From NCBI GenBank assembly GCA_001931905.2, contig MSJI02000548.1:1-64000 (forward strand): a stretch of DNA of 64,000 bases, given 5' to 3'. Shown one piece after another: positions 51,462 to 62,635 of this stretch (position 1 is its first letter; each line of letters starts with the position of its first letter). Below the pieces are notes generated by a model. That model was given only the letters and a program-made list of their open reading frames with translations, ran no database searches and was not told where the DNA came from. Position numbers and translations under genes: made by a program. The stretch is from Cladosporium sp. IMV 00045. Its lineage: Eukaryota; Ascomycota; Dothideomycetes; Cladosporiales; Cladosporiaceae.

Positions 51462-53129
51462 ATGGCTTCCCTCCTCCGCCAGATCGTAGCAGGCCCACGC
51501 GCCAGACACCCCGAAGCCGGCCTCGACCTATGCTACGTAACGGACAACATCATCGCCACGTCCGGACCGAGCGGCACCCTCCCTCAAGTCGCCTACCGCA
51601 ACCCACTGAAAGACCTCGTGCGCTTCCTCGACTCTAAACACGGCTCCGAATGGGCCATCTGGGAATTCAGAGCAGAAGGGACAGGATACCCCGACGAAGA
51701 AGTCTACGGACGCGTACGGCACTATCCATGGCCAGATCACCATCCGCCGCCGTTCGCTCTGCTGCCGTTGATCATTGGGAGCATGCGCAATTGGCTGCAT
51801 GAGAAAGATGACAGGGTTGTTGTCGTGCACTGCAAGGCTGGGAAGGGCAGGAGTGGCACCGTGAGTTGCAGCTACATGATTGCAGAAGAAGGGTGGGATA
51901 TGGAAGAAGCGAAGCAGCGTTTCACAGAGAGGAGGATGAGACCTGGTTTCGGCAACGGGATCAGCATTCCTAGCCAGATACGCACGCTGAGCTATGTCGA
52001 TCGCTGGACGCGGAATGGGAAGAAGTACATTGAGCGGCCGGCGGAGGTGTTGGAAGTGCATGTCTGGGGTTTGAGGGATGGCGTGAAGCTCTCTGTCGAA
52101 GGGTTCGCCGAGGAGGGGAAATTGATCAAGACATTCCACACATTCACCGGCAAGGAAAGGGAGATTATCAAAGGAGAGATCAAGAAAGAGGCCGGGTTCG
52201 CCGATGTGGTTCAGGATGTGATGGGTAGAGGCAAGAATACCGTGCTTCAGAAGAAAGACGATACGCCAGGATCGGAGGACGAAGCTGAAAGAGACGAAAA
52301 GTACGTTTCTAGGTCATCTACATCAAGAACACTGGATAGCTCGACCGGCGGCGACGTGATCTTCCGCCCATCATCGCGACTCGTCCTACCGTCCAGCGAT
52401 ATCAACATCGACGTGGAGCGACGAAACAAAACTAAAGTCGGCGGCTTCACGATGGTCACCGCCGTGGCTCACGTATGGTTCAACATTTTCTTCGAAGGCC
52501 AAGGTCCCGAGAAGCAAGGCAAGCCCGAGGCCTCCGGCGTCTTCGAAATCGACTGGGATGCCATGGACGGCGTCAAAGGCTCATCAAGGAAAGGCACCCG
52601 TGCTTTCGACCGCCTCGCCGTGGTCTGGAAAGCGGGCGAAGTCGAAGGCGCGCCTGGCATTGAAATCAACGAACCCGCGGAAGGCGAGCAGGCGAAGCAG
52701 ATGAAAGCCGCAGATTGGCACGGCGTCAAAGACACCGGCGACGACGCGGACAAACAGCTCGGACTGCGCGCCGAGAAGGAAGGCAGCGCCCTGATCAGTC
52801 GCGCGAGCAGTGTGCGAAGCCAGGCGGACGGCAAAGATCCAAACCTCCCGGAAGAGGCCGAGGGGACCAAGCCCTACGGCAAGCATGGAGAGGAGGATCC
52901 GGGCAAATCCCAAATCGCTCTTTCGAAAGATTCGCCCTCCAGTGGCTCGAGCTCGTCAGACGCTCTCGCGCCGAAGCAGAGTCCGTTACAGGTGGATGGT
53001 TCGGATAGCAACCTTGGCCATGTCTCGACGTCTGATCTTCCCAACGGCACGTCGGAAGATAACCTTGAAGACCACGACGGACAAGCACTGGGGAGTTTGA
53101 AGGTGCACAAGGATGAGAGGAGTTCTTGA
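51462..53129 (+). CDS. TEP1: PTEN-type phosphoinositide 3-phosphatase
   Basis: Intronless, 555 aa. It dephosphorylates PtdIns(3,4,5)P3, opposing PI3-kinase. The opening LDLCYVTDNIIATSGPSG and KDLVRFLDSKHG match the PTEN phosphatase domain. The general acid Asp is residue 92 in WPDHHPP, and the P-loop HCKAGKGRSG is at 123-132 with Cys124 and Arg130, the same numbering as human PTEN; Lys125 and Lys128, which select PIP3, are kept. Position 131 is Ser instead of Thr. A C2-like region follows (VHVWGLRDGVKLSVEGF; GGFTMVTAVAHVWFNIFF), interrupted by an acidic/Ser insert at about 265-310. The C-terminal ~150 residues are disordered and acidic. Confidence 0.93.
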   Translation: MASLLRQIVAGPRARHPEAGLDLCYVTDNIIATSGPSGTLPQVAYRNPLKDLVRFLDSKHGSEWAIWEFRAEGTGYPDEEVYGRVRHYPWPDHHPPPFALLPLIIGSMRNWLHEKDDRVVVVHCKAGKGRSGTVSCSYMIAEEGWDMEEAKQRFTERRMRPGFGNGISIPSQIRTLSYVDRWTRNGKKYIERPAEVLEVHVWGLRDGVKLSVEGFAEEGKLIKTFHTFTGKEREIIKGEIKKEAGFADVVQDVMGRGKNTVLQKKDDTPGSEDEAERDEKYVSRSSTSRTLDSSTGGDVIFRPSSRLVLPSSDINIDVERRNKTKVGGFTMVTAVAHVWFNIFFEGQGPEKQGKPEASGVFEIDWDAMDGVKGSSRKGTRAFDRLAVVWKAGEVEGAPGIEINEPAEGEQAKQMKAADWHGVKDTGDDADKQLGLRAEKEGSALISRASSVRSQADGKDPNLPEEAEGTKPYGKHGEEDPGKSQIALSKDSPSSGSSSSDALAPKQSPLQVDGSDSNLGHVSTSDLPNGTSEDNLEDHDGQALGSLKVHKDERSS

Positions 53130-53554
53130 GCTGGTCGGCATTCCTGTGGATTTTGTCTTTCAAGCGCGGCGTAAGGAGTGTGGCTTTGTGATCTGTCTTA
53201 TTCAACTTGTATGCGGATATTTGGTGGTTTGCTGGGTGGTTTGTTATCTACATGTAGCACAGATACCCGTTCTTACTATATCTCAGGTATCATGGGTTTT
53301 GAAAGAACAACGCGAACAAGGCGATGCTTATGAAGGGACCGCTTTTGGAGTTTGAACATGAATGAATTTATAGGTAATGTTACATCTTTTACATCAACAG
53401 CATTTTACAGATCAAATGATACACCCCGATTTCCATCTTGCACGCTTTCCCGAAACTTTGCTCGGCAGGCTGTGCAAGACCCATGCAAGAAATAACACCA
53501 AAAGCTATGCTCCCGAACACCAATCGAACGCTGGCTTGCTCCCTCGCTCGTAAT
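53130..53554. other. Convergent intergenic region
   Basis: 3' flanks of the PTEN-like gene (plus) and the uS4m gene (minus). No gene was recognised. Confidence 0.5.
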
Positions 53555-55019
53555 CTATCTTCTCCTGAGGTACCAGTTGAAAATCAATTCCGAAAGCTCG
53601 CTGCTCAGCGGTGTGGGCACCTCAGCAATACCGGGCCTGGCCACGGGGTGTCGCAGGTAGACGGCGGAGCAAATGTTCTGGTTGACTTCGAGGTAGCGCG
53701 GGATGAACGCGAATGCGCTCATGTAGTCCCTAGGCCGCCAGGGAGTTCTGTAGGGCTTGGAGTGGTCGACGGGGTTCTCGTGGGCGCGCTGCAGGGCCTT
53801 GTAGAGGAGCTGGGCGTCTTTGCTGGGCGAGTGTTCGGCCTCCTTTGGAGTGCCTGAGGTTTGTGCATCGGATTCTGAGGACTTGGGTGCCTCAGAGGCG
53901 GGGAGGTGCTGCTCGGGGATTTTGGAGATGACATCCTCCAGGGTGTTCGTCAGCTCCTCGAGCGTGACGTCTGTGCTCTCCACGGACTTGCGAGCACCGA
54001 AGTTACTCATGGTGTGGCGGATTGAAGTGCGGAGCCTCCGCAGGTCTTTCAGGCGGCGGCCAGAGAGGTTGCCCTTGGCACCTTCTGTTATCCACTTTGC
54101 GCGCAGCATAAGCCTTCGCAAGATCTCCTTTGCCTCCTCGGGTGTTTTGGCAACAGGGCCATCCTGTGCTGTTGACTCTGACTCTCCAGCGTCCTTCTTG
54201 CTCGCCTTCACTTCGGTTTCTTCACTGCTGGCCTCCTCTTGCGCCTCTTCAGAGGCTTCCTCCGAGGCTTCCTCTCCTTCGGCAGCAGCCGCCTTCTTTG
54301 CTCCACCGCTCACTTGCTGCCGCGGTTTGGGTGCACCGGTAGCGTACAGGACTCTCTCGGGATCCACAGAGAACATATCGCCGGGGTTTAACATGTATCC
54401 AGGGTAAGTCATCTGTGCACTGTCAGCTTCGTCCCCATCCCATCCTCTTTCACGCAAAGACCAACCTTTTTGCCGTTCACCTTGACCCAGCCATGCACAA
54501 CCATCTGCCTCGCCTGTTTAGTTGAACTTGCGAACAACGCCCTGAAAATCGCGGTATCCAGTCTCCTCTCAAGAGGGTGGAAAGCCATGCTCATGTAAGG
54601 CGTCTTATTGGTCTTCGTGGCGCGCTGCCCATCTCGTTGCAGCCTTCGCTTGTCCTCCTCTGCCTCTAATCCCATTCCTCTACCAGTCGCCTGCTCACTG
54701 CCATCGTTTTCGGCCAGATATCTGAAGTCGAGCGGCACCACGGCGGGCAGTCGGCGGTCGAACATGCGCGACCATTGGCCTTCGCGCACGTAAGGATTAT
54801 GGTATGATCGCCCAAGATTCTTGGCAGCCCATTTCTGCTGGAAGAATGTTTTGTTCTCCAATCGAGGCGATCTGATGCGTTGAAGGTTGTAGAGGTTGTA
54901 TTTCGACCAGTCTTGTCTTGGTTTCTGCGCTCGGTGTTAGTGACAACAGCGGGGAGATTTTTGGTGCTGTTGCATGTAGAACGTACAGGCACTTTCAGTG
55001 CGTGGAATGTGCGAGGCAT
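53555..55019 (-). CDS. NAM9: Mitochondrial small-subunit ribosomal protein uS4m
   Basis: Primary 16S-type rRNA binder of the mitoribosome small subunit. Three exons: 55019-54987 (MPRTFHALKVP), 54924-54466, 54412-53555; introns 62 and 53 nt (GTACGT..CGCAG and GTTGGT..CACAG), all phase 0; 449 aa. Exon 2 starts KPRQDWSKYNLYNLQRIRSP as in yeast Nam9. The S4 RNA-binding fold is RRLDTAIFRALFASSTKQAR...VVHGWVKVNGKK, completed across the intron by MTYPGYMLNPGDMF. A long Ala/Glu/Ser insert (AEGEEASEEASEEAQEEASS) and a fungus-specific tail follow, ending FNWYLRRR. The frame upstream of exon 2 has no ATG, which fixes the small first exon. Confidence 0.93.
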
Positions 55020-55447
55020 TGCTCAAGACGGCGATGGAGAGATGTGTGGTTCGCGTGCTCTCGTGCGCATCCATGAAACTCCCCCAAGTCGCCTCGCCCA
55101 TCATCTTGAAAGTTCGCCGCGGGAGTTTGGAGGTCTGGCGGATAGCACGTAGAATGCCTGAGGCTGCCAGATGGCTTGCCTTGCGAAGCTTGCTTGTCAC
55201 TTCTGTCTCGACCAACGCGACAACGCCAAACACGTCCAGGTTAAAGCACAACCCACTCCATCCCACGCCCACTCCCGCCCTTCATTTGCACCTCGTGCCT
55301 CGAAATCGATACGTTCGATACGACAGAGGTCATTCGACTTGGCGATTTCTTTCTGCAACCGCAACAACCTTCCCCACGTCGCCCATCTGGTTTGCGACAG
55401 GAGGCTGGAGAAACGCTGGACCATTGACTCGGTCGTGACATACAACA
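55020..55447. other. Divergent promoter, uS4m / Swi3-like gene
   Basis: 428 bp between divergent start codons. No gene was recognised. Confidence 0.5.
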
Positions 55448-57588
55448 ATGGAGGGCAACTTCGCCAATGAGGACCACCAGGCCCCGGCCCAGGCATCCGA
55501 CGACATGATCGCCAACGAGAATGCGCAGGTCGAGGCGCAGAACGCGCAGGCGCAAGAGGGCGACACGACCATGGCTGAGGATACCGACAATGCCACGGCG
55601 GCCCAGGACTCCGAAAAGCAGCAACCAGAGCAGTCAGATGCACAGCAGGCGCCAGCATCGGATAACCCACTTGATGCGCCGAGTGCGCCGCAGCCCGAGA
55701 CCGCTGAGGAGACCCAACCCGACGACGAGGAAATGGCAGACACCAAGGACGGTACGCCTGCAGTTCAGGACGCGGCCAGCGCGATGGCTGCAGTCGCCAA
55801 TAAAGGTGTCGTTGAGCAGTCCGCGCGCGCACACCTGATCGACCAGAACCACGCGATCATCCTGCCCTCGTACAGCGCGTGGTTCGACATGCACCAGATT
55901 CACAACTTGGAGAAGAAGGCGCTTCCCGAATTCTTCAACAACCGCAACCGCAGCAAGACGCCCGCTGTGTACAAGGACTACCGTGATTTCATGGTCAACA
56001 CCTACAGACTCAACCCGGCGGAATACCTCACAGTAACTGCTTGCCGCAGAAACTTGGCGGGAGACGTGTGTGCTATTATGCGCGTCCACCAGTTCCTGGA
56101 GCAGTGGGGCTTGATTAACTACCAGGTATGGCTGTCAAGACTGATACCACATCTGAGCGAGACTGACATTTCCAGATCGATCCCGAGACTCGCCCTTCGA
56201 ATATCGGACCACCTTTCACTGGCCACTTCCGCATCACAGCAGACACACCTCGCGGCCTTCAGCCCCACCAGCCTGCACCAAACAGTACCATCACTCCCGG
56301 CAAGCCTTACCCTGGAACCGAGCGTATCACATCTACCTCTGGACAGGCAGATCTCAACCTGGAAGTCCGAAGGAACATCTACGACGACAAGGGCAAGGAC
56401 GTTACCCCGAAGAAGGCCGAGGGCGAGATTGCAGAGGGCAGCCAGCTTGAGGAAGGTCTCAAGAAGGAAGGAAAGCAGTACTTTTGCCACTCGTGTGGCA
56501 AGGACTGCACTAGAGTACGATACCACAACTCCAAGAACCCAGCACCAAGCGCTGCTACGCCTAAACCCAACAAGGATCAGAGATACGACCTGTGCAGTCT
56601 TTGCTACCAAGAAGCACGCTTCCCCAGCTCAACATCAGCCGCGGATTACGTCAAGATCGAGAATGAGAGCTACCGCAGCCTGGGTGACAAGGAGAAGCCT
56701 TGGTCAGACAGCGAGCTCCTTCTTCTCCTCGAGGGCCTGGAAATGTTCGACGATAACTGGGAGTCAGTGGCGGACCACGTTGGGTCGCGCACTCGTGAAG
56801 AGTGCGTTTTGAAGTTCTTGCAGCTAGAGATTGAGGACAAGTACCTCGAGGACGCTCCGGCCGCTAACGGTACCTCTGGCGGCGTCGGCGCATCTGACCT
56901 GGGCTACCTGAGCGGCGGTCGCATTCCTTTCAGCCAGCTTGACAACCCAGTCATGTCCGTTATGGGCTTCTTGGCCGGCCTTGCTGACCCTGCAACCACC
57001 GCCAAAGCTGCTGGACGCAGTGTCGAGGAGATGCGTCGCACTCTCAAGTCTCGCATTGAGCGCGAGGCCACTCCAGGTGCCGAGAAGGATGCTTCCAAGG
57101 AGAAGGAGGCGTCCAGTGGTGAGGCCGCTGTTAAGGGCGAGCGTGCCGAGAGCATGGACGTCGACGACACAACTTCCCTTGCCACTCGCGAGCCCCAAGG
57201 CTCGTCGCACGACCTGCCTACTACTGCGCTTTCTCTGACCGCTGCCCGTTCTGCCGCTCTTGCAAGCCACACTGAGCGTCAACTCACAAACCAGGTCTCT
57301 GCCGCCGTCAACCTGCAAATCCAAAAGCTTGAGCTCAAGATGCAGCAATTCTCCGAGATGGAGGCTCTCCTGCAAGCTGAGCGTCGCGAAGTCGAGCGCA
57401 TGCGCCAGCGGTTGTTCCTCGACAGGCTGGCTTTCAGGCGGCGCGTGCACGAGGCCGAGTCGAAGATGGCTGGGCTGAAAATTGAGGTGCCGGCGGCGGA
57501 GAAGATGGGCGTTGAGCGGACGGAGGGCGCAGAGGGAGTCGAGCCGCTGGCGGAAGATAGCGAAGGATTCACGAAGCACGAAATTTAA
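55448..57588 (+). CDS. RSC8: Swi3/Rsc8-type chromatin remodelling subunit
   Basis: Scaffold subunit of SWI/SNF or RSC; 696 aa. Exons 55448-56125 and 56176-57588 (intron 50 nt, GTATGG..TCCAG, branch CTGAC). A Gln/Ala/Asp-rich N-terminus leads to the SWIRM domain, about 135-228 ([51 protein letters not shown]). A ZZ-like zinc finger follows near 328-385 ([18 protein letters not shown]), then the SANT domain 401-447 ([35 protein letters not shown]). The C-terminal part has the Swi3 coiled coil ([20 protein letters not shown]). Many filamentous fungi have one gene serving both complexes, so SWI3 is an equally good name. Confidence 0.93.
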
Positions 57589-58025
57589 GCGTGGTTTGCC
57601 GGTAAGGAGGGTGGTAGAAAACGGTGTTTAGGGAGTTGGTTGTAAGAGGCCGCCGGGGACCAATGCGGTCTGGATTTTTTTCTCTTTTCTTTCATGCTCG
57701 CTAGTGCAATTGCGACCTGCTTTGTAGTGAAAACCGGGGCATGATTACCCAATGTATCAACAGATTGTTCGCAAAATCTCAGACGTTTATCACATATATT
57801 TATACTTTGATGGTTCTTTGGCAAAGATGGCGATCTTTTGCAACCTGAGGTGTCAATTTCCTCCCCGGCTGAGTCGCGCATGCCACCTCGGTTCAAGGAA
57901 GCTTCACTTCGCCGAGCTCGCAGTGTGACTTTGGAGATGGACGGTTAACCCGAACCACCGCCCACTCTTCCTCTCTCCTCTTCCTCTTCTCGCCAACAAC
58001 ACACACCGTCGACGTCGTCCTCGCA
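57589..58025. other. Intergenic upstream of ETFA
   Basis: 437 bp. The last 60 bases form a CT-rich leader before the ETFA ATG. No gene was recognised. Confidence 0.5.
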
Positions 58026-59084
58026 ATGGCTCCCGCTCTCCGAACAAGCCTCCTGAGAGGCGCCCAGTCCTGCCTCCGCCAGCACCGCATCCCTCCCGTC
58101 TCTCGCCTTTCCCAGGATGCCTACCTGCGTCGATTGGCGTCCACTCTTGCCGTGCTCGAGCAGCGCGAGGGCAAATTGAACCCGTCCTCTCTCGCCTCGA
58201 TCGCCGCCGCTCAGAAGCTCGGCGGGCCCATTCACGGTTTCCTCGCCGGCGCCGACGGTGCGGCCGCCGCTGCCGAAGCCGCCAAAGTGCCCGGTCTCGA
58301 AAAAGTCATCTACGTCGACAACGCCGCCTACGAGAAGGGCCTGCCCGAGAACTACGCCACGCTCCTCCACGAGAACATCAAGAAGGGAGGCTACACACAC
58401 GTCATCGCCGGCCACAGTGCTTTCGGCAAGAACCTGCTGCCTCGCGTCGCGGCGCTTCTGGACGTCCAGCAGATCTCTGACATCACCGGCGTCGAGAGCG
58501 AGGACACCTTCGTCCGTCCCATCTACGCCGGCAACGCCATCCTCACCGTCCAATCCACCGACGCTACCAAGGTCGTCACCGTCCGCGGCACCGCCTTCCC
58601 CAACACCACGAGCGAAGGCGGCTCCGCCTCCGTCGAGGAAGGCGTCGACCCCAAAGCCGAGAGCATCACGACCTGGGTATCTGAAGACCTGCAGAAGAGC
58701 GACCGCCCTGAGCTTGCGACTGCCGAGCGCGTCGTCTCCGGCGGCCGCGGCCTGAAGTCCAAGGAGGAATTCGACCGCGTCATCTCCCCCCTGGCCGACG
58801 CTCTGGGCGCCGCCATTGGCGCTTCGCGCGCCGCCGTCGACAGCGGCTTCGCCGACAACTCGCTGCAGGTCGGCCAGACGGGCAAGAACGTCGCGCCCCA
58901 GCTGTACCTGTGCGCGGGCATCTCGGGCGCCATCCAGCACTTGGCCGGCATGAAGGATAGCAAGGTCATTGCTGCGATCAACAAGGACGCCGACGCGCCG
59001 ATCTTCCAGGTCGCGGATGTGGGTCTCGTGGGCGATTTGTTCGAGAAGGTGCCCGAGTTGACGGAGAAGGTCAAGAGCTCATGA
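58026..59084 (+). CDS. ETFA: Electron transfer flavoprotein alpha subunit
   Basis: Mitochondrial matrix flavoprotein; with ETF-beta it carries electrons from acyl-CoA and other dehydrogenases to ETF-ubiquinone oxidoreductase. Intronless, 352 aa. The N-terminus ([20 protein letters not shown]) is a classic presequence. [19 protein letters not shown] opens the family fold. The FAD domain has [51 protein letters not shown] and [21 protein letters not shown], which together are the ETF-alpha signature. Yeast calls it AIM45. The gene is GC-rich with C-ending codons, suggesting high expression. A 331-codon open frame on the opposite strand is a by-product of this bias. Confidence 0.96.
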   Translation: MAPALRTSLLRGAQSCLRQHRIPPVSRLSQDAYLRRLASTLAVLEQREGKLNPSSLASIAAAQKLGGPIHGFLAGADGAAAAAEAAKVPGLEKVIYVDNAAYEKGLPENYATLLHENIKKGGYTHVIAGHSAFGKNLLPRVAALLDVQQISDITGVESEDTFVRPIYAGNAILTVQSTDATKVVTVRGTAFPNTTSEGGSASVEEGVDPKAESITTWVSEDLQKSDRPELATAERVVSGGRGLKSKEEFDRVISPLADALGAAIGASRAAVDSGFADNSLQVGQTGKNVAPQLYLCAGISGAIQHLAGMKDSKVIAAINKDADAPIFQVADVGLVGDLFEKVPELTEKVKSS

Positions 59085-59662
59085 GCTCGTTGAGAAGTCG
59101 GCAAAAAAAAAGAGTGGGCGCGGCGATCGGGTTGGGTTTTCTACGGGCGTTGGTGACTAGAGCTTGGGGACTCTCAGTTCGGAATGATGGATTATGATTG
59201 AAGCGCATTTACCCCTTCAATTTTTTTTATGGCCTTGTATTTTCTTCTGCCATATGTGTACTACTGTATATAGAAGTCAACGGCAGCTTTTCTGAATAGA
59301 GCCTTTTTTTTTTTCTATTTTATTTCTTTGCAATGCTGAAGTCACCCACACTTTGGCTTGCAGTCACTGGGCTTCACGAAGCTGATAGCTGATATACGTA
59401 CGTGTGGCCAGTGGAAGTTCAATGCGTGAAGGATCATTGGAAACCCCGGTACAGAGCTAGTATACGATGCTCGCTACAATTCGCTCATCATAACGTCGTC
59501 AAAAGTCATGAAAGCAGAAAAGGGAAAAGAAAGGCCACAAATGATCCTGATTGACCCGCCTTTCCTCATTCCTCCTCACCCTCACTCGATCCAAGGACAA
59601 TTTTCCATATCTAACAGGGGACCCGTAGCCTCCATGACAATGCCTCAACCTCACAACAACTC
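59085..59662. other. Convergent intergenic region
   Basis: 3' flanks of ETFA (plus) and the AAA ATPase gene (minus), with A9 at 59103-59111 and T-runs near 59221 and 59306. No gene was recognised. Confidence 0.5.
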
Positions 59663-62635
59663 TTACGTGTAGCTCCTCATAGCATCGACATAGCCCGGCC
59701 CGCCCTTAAAGTCCCTCTCAAACGACTCGGCAACTTCCATGACCCTCTTGACGTGCATCAGATCGAGCACCGCGCCCTCATTCAGCGCCAGCGCCTGCGC
59801 CGTACGAACGATGTTCTTGATCTGCCTCCCGTTCAACTGATGCCTGCTCAGCGCGTCGAGATCCGCGTCGCTGAAATCCGCCACCCGCGTGCCCTCCTGC
59901 GCGCGGCACAGGTCGATGAACATGGCCCAGACGCTGCGCTTGGCTTTGGTCGTGAGGTCGCCGTAGCGCAGGGCGACGTGGATGCGGCTCTGGAAGGCGT
60001 CGTCGAAGGTCTCGACGCGGTTCGTCGTCAGGAACAGGATGCCCTGGAAGTACTCGAGCAGGCGCAGGAAGATGGAGACCAGCGCGTTGCGGTGGATGTC
60101 GTGCACCTCGCGCTTCTCGAGGAAGACGTCCGCCTCGTCGAGCAGGAGTACGGCGCCCCACGAGTGCGCGATGTCGAGGATCTTCTGCAACTCGAGCTCG
60201 AGTTTGGCGGGGTTGGTGCCCAGCTCGCCCGCGGAGACCATGTAGAGCGGGCAGCGGAGGAGCTCCGAGATGCCTTCGGCGGTGAGGGTTTTGCCCGTGC
60301 CGGGCGGGCCGTGGAGGACGGCGACGAGGCCTTTGCCTTTGCCTTGGACGACGTCGTCGATGGTTTTGGCGGCGTGGAATTTGTGCGATTCGACGAGCGC
60401 GCGGACGATGGATTTCTGGTTGGTGGGGAGCACGAGGGATTCGAAGGCGTTTTCGTTGTAGTCGATGTCGCGGATGCCGGAGATGGTGAATTCCAACCAC
60501 AGCTTTTCGGTGAAAGCGAAGCCGTAGACGACGGGCGAGCTGAGGAGGAGCTCGTCGTCGGTGAATGCGCGGCGTTTGCCGGTCGACTCTACGGCGAGCT
60601 CGTCTTGCACCGTGTTGGGGCGGATGATTTGGCCGTCTTCGTCGACTTGGACGGTTTCGGCTTGCACGCTGCCGTCTGGCATCTCGACGTATTTGGTCTT
60701 GAATTTCGGGGCGTCGTTGTCGCGGTCGCGTCCTTGAAGTGTCATTTCATTCGACCCGGGGTCACCTTCGCCATCTGAGCAGCCACCCTCCGACTCGTCA
60801 CCACAAGAGCAAGCATCCGAGTAGTCCTCATCACTACTGAGTTCGTCGTCTTCGTGCGGTTTGATCCAAGCAATGGGATAGTTTGGATTGATTCTCCTGA
60901 ACGTGGCAGGGTCGACCATGACGCGGCCGTTGACGGAGATCTTGATGACCTGCTTCTTCTTCTTGTGGAAAGCGAGGCCCTTGTGGAAGCGATAGTTCAT
61001 GCCCTCGAGTTCGACGAATCGCTTGCCACGCTCGATGATCTGCTTTTTGACACCCTCGGGGTTTTTGTGATACTGAAGCGGGTAGCACGAAAGACTGGTG
61101 ATCTTGCGCGGGCCTTTGAAGGCTTCCACATTGGCTTCGAAAGGCCCAAGGCCGAAGTTCTTCCCGTCGTACTCCAAGTATTTGCCTTCGACGCAGTACC
61201 ATTCACCACGCATCATGCTGTGGTTCTTGATGGCGTAGTCGATCTTGAAGCAGCGCGGCTCATCCCAAGCGCCGTAGCAGGAAGTCACAGCGATGTCATT
61301 GGGGCGGTAAAGTGCCCAAAGAAGGTCGAAAGTGATGTTTCCAGCGGCCAGAAGAGGGTAGAGTGTCTTTTTGGTGGTAGCATAGTCTTCGTCGATGTAC
61401 TTCACCAAGGTCTTGCACAATGAGCGCTGTTTCTCAAGCTTCTTAATGACTTTGCGCTTCTTCTCGGCCTTGATTTGTGCCTTCACGGTCTTCTTGTAGT
61501 ACGTCCTCAGTGCCTCCAGGTACAGGAAAAGCGTGTTGGGGTCAAGGATGGGCTCCTCGGCCTCGAGACTGACGCTCTTGCAATCCTTCATGATCTCGGT
61601 GAGAGCGGAGCGCAGCAGTTTGGACTTGATGTCAACCTCGGTGCGCTGATACTTGTTTTCCCAATCGAAGCATCGACGCACCAGGAAAGCATACTCAGCA
61701 AACTCGCTGTCGTCATCTTCTGCACTCTCCTTGATCTTCCAGTTGTGGATGTTCGGATCCCAAAGATGATCGACCCGTTTCCAGCTCAGGCTATCTTCCT
61801 TGAGCTTCTTGGGAGATGACTTCCTTCTGAGTTTGGGAGATCTGTCAGTCCCAAGTGAGGCAAGAAGCTTAGTACGAGCTTTCGACGTTGACTTTGCTCC
61901 AGCGAGTTGCAGTTTGAGAGCCTCGAGTTGTGTTTGGATTTCGCCCAGTGACTTGTTCTCAGTCGCATCGATACCTTCCTCCTCCTCAGAATCACTCTCC
62001 AGTGCGAGTTTTAGTTTTTTGTTGATCTTCTTGCGCTTCATCGTCTCCTCTTCTGAGGAGCTGTCATCAGAGGAATCACCCGAGTTAGTACTTGTGTCGT
62101 CAGACTCTGCTTCAGCCTTGCGATGCTTTCGGGCTTTTTTGGCTTTGGCTTTCTTCGCCGCCTTCTTCGCCTTGCGTTTCTTCTTCTGCCTCTTATCCTC
62201 CCAAGATGACTCGTCGTCGGATTCTGTGGCGTCGGAGCTGTCACTGTCGCTTGACGAGCTTTCGCTCGAGGACTGCTGCTTCGCAATCTTCTTGCTATGT
62301 GAGTTCATCTTCCTGGCTCTCTTCTTGTGGGCAGCGTTGGTGCATTTCGATTTTGTTTTCCGGCTTGGGGTGGCTTTGGTTTTTTCGGCTGGATCAATTT
62401 GGTTGGCATCGCCTTTCACCGCAGGCTCTGTCGGCTCACTACGCTCCGTAGGAGGAGCCGGTTGATCTGGCGACTCGTCACCCATGTTTGGCGTGCTGTC
62501 GATAGTCCTCAGAGTTTTTGGAGCAGGCTGAATGTGAACGTTGGAAGTCGTTGACGATGAAGTCGGCGTTGCGTAGTTGCGAGAAGAGCCACAGGAAGGG
62601 GTGGGTGACGTGTCAGACGCGGCAAGCTCGCTCAT
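59663..62635 (-). CDS. AAA ATPase with basic/acidic N-terminal region
   Basis: Intronless, 990 aa. Residues 1-290 are low complexity, alternating Lys/Ala/Arg blocks (KKRKAKKAAKKAKAKKARKH) with Ser/Asp/Glu blocks, and look nuclear. The middle (about 295-620) is a folded region typical of a fungal AAA group (WDPNIHNWKIKE; WALYRPNDIAVTSCYGAWDEPRC; GMNYRFHKGLAFHKKKK). The AAA module has Walker A GPPGTGKT at 776-783, Walker B VLLLDEADVFLEKRE, sensor/arginine-finger segment FLTTNRVETFDDAFQSRIHVAL, and a small C-terminal lid (LNGRQIKNIVRTAQALAL). The single-ring layout with TTNRVETFDDAF resembles Bcs1-like and related fungal ATPases of unknown substrate. All catalytic residues are present. Confidence 0.88.
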   Translation of the reverse strand: MSELAASDTSPTPSCGSSRNYATPTSSSTTSNVHIQPAPKTLRTIDSTPNMGDESPDQPAPPTERSEPTEPAVKGDANQIDPAEKTKATPSRKTKSKCTNAAHKKRARKMNSHSKKIAKQQSSSESSSSDSDSSDATESDDESSWEDKRQKKKRKAKKAAKKAKAKKARKHRKAEAESDDTSTNSGDSSDDSSSEEETMKRKKINKKLKLALESDSEEEEGIDATENKSLGEIQTQLEALKLQLAGAKSTSKARTKLLASLGTDRSPKLRRKSSPKKLKEDSLSWKRVDHLWDPNIHNWKIKESAEDDDSEFAEYAFLVRRCFDWENKYQRTEVDIKSKLLRSALTEIMKDCKSVSLEAEEPILDPNTLFLYLEALRTYYKKTVKAQIKAEKKRKVIKKLEKQRSLCKTLVKYIDEDYATTKKTLYPLLAAGNITFDLLWALYRPNDIAVTSCYGAWDEPRCFKIDYAIKNHSMMRGEWYCVEGKYLEYDGKNFGLGPFEANVEAFKGPRKITSLSCYPLQYHKNPEGVKKQIIERGKRFVELEGMNYRFHKGLAFHKKKKQVIKISVNGRVMVDPATFRRINPNYPIAWIKPHEDDELSSDEDYSDACSCGDESEGGCSDGEGDPGSNEMTLQGRDRDNDAPKFKTKYVEMPDGSVQAETVQVDEDGQIIRPNTVQDELAVESTGKRRAFTDDELLLSSPVVYGFAFTEKLWLEFTISGIRDIDYNENAFESLVLPTNQKSIVRALVESHKFHAAKTIDDVVQGKGKGLVAVLHGPPGTGKTLTAEGISELLRCPLYMVSAGELGTNPAKLELELQKILDIAHSWGAVLLLDEADVFLEKREVHDIHRNALVSIFLRLLEYFQGILFLTTNRVETFDDAFQSRIHVALRYGDLTTKAKRSVWAMFIDLCRAQEGTRVADFSDADLDALSRHQLNGRQIKNIVRTAQALALNEGAVLDLMHVKRVMEVAESFERDFKGGPGYVDAMRSYT

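Noticed and set aside
57945..58940. 331-codon open frame on the minus strand opposite ETFA
   Set aside because: Exactly antisense to a clear ETF-alpha gene; its Gly/Asp/Val repeats are what the complement of C-ending codons produces.
59753..60778. 341-codon open frame on the plus strand opposite the AAA ATPase
   Set aside because: Mirror of GC-rich third positions; Glu/Val/Asp-rich with no fold-like pattern, while the minus strand has complete AAA motifs.
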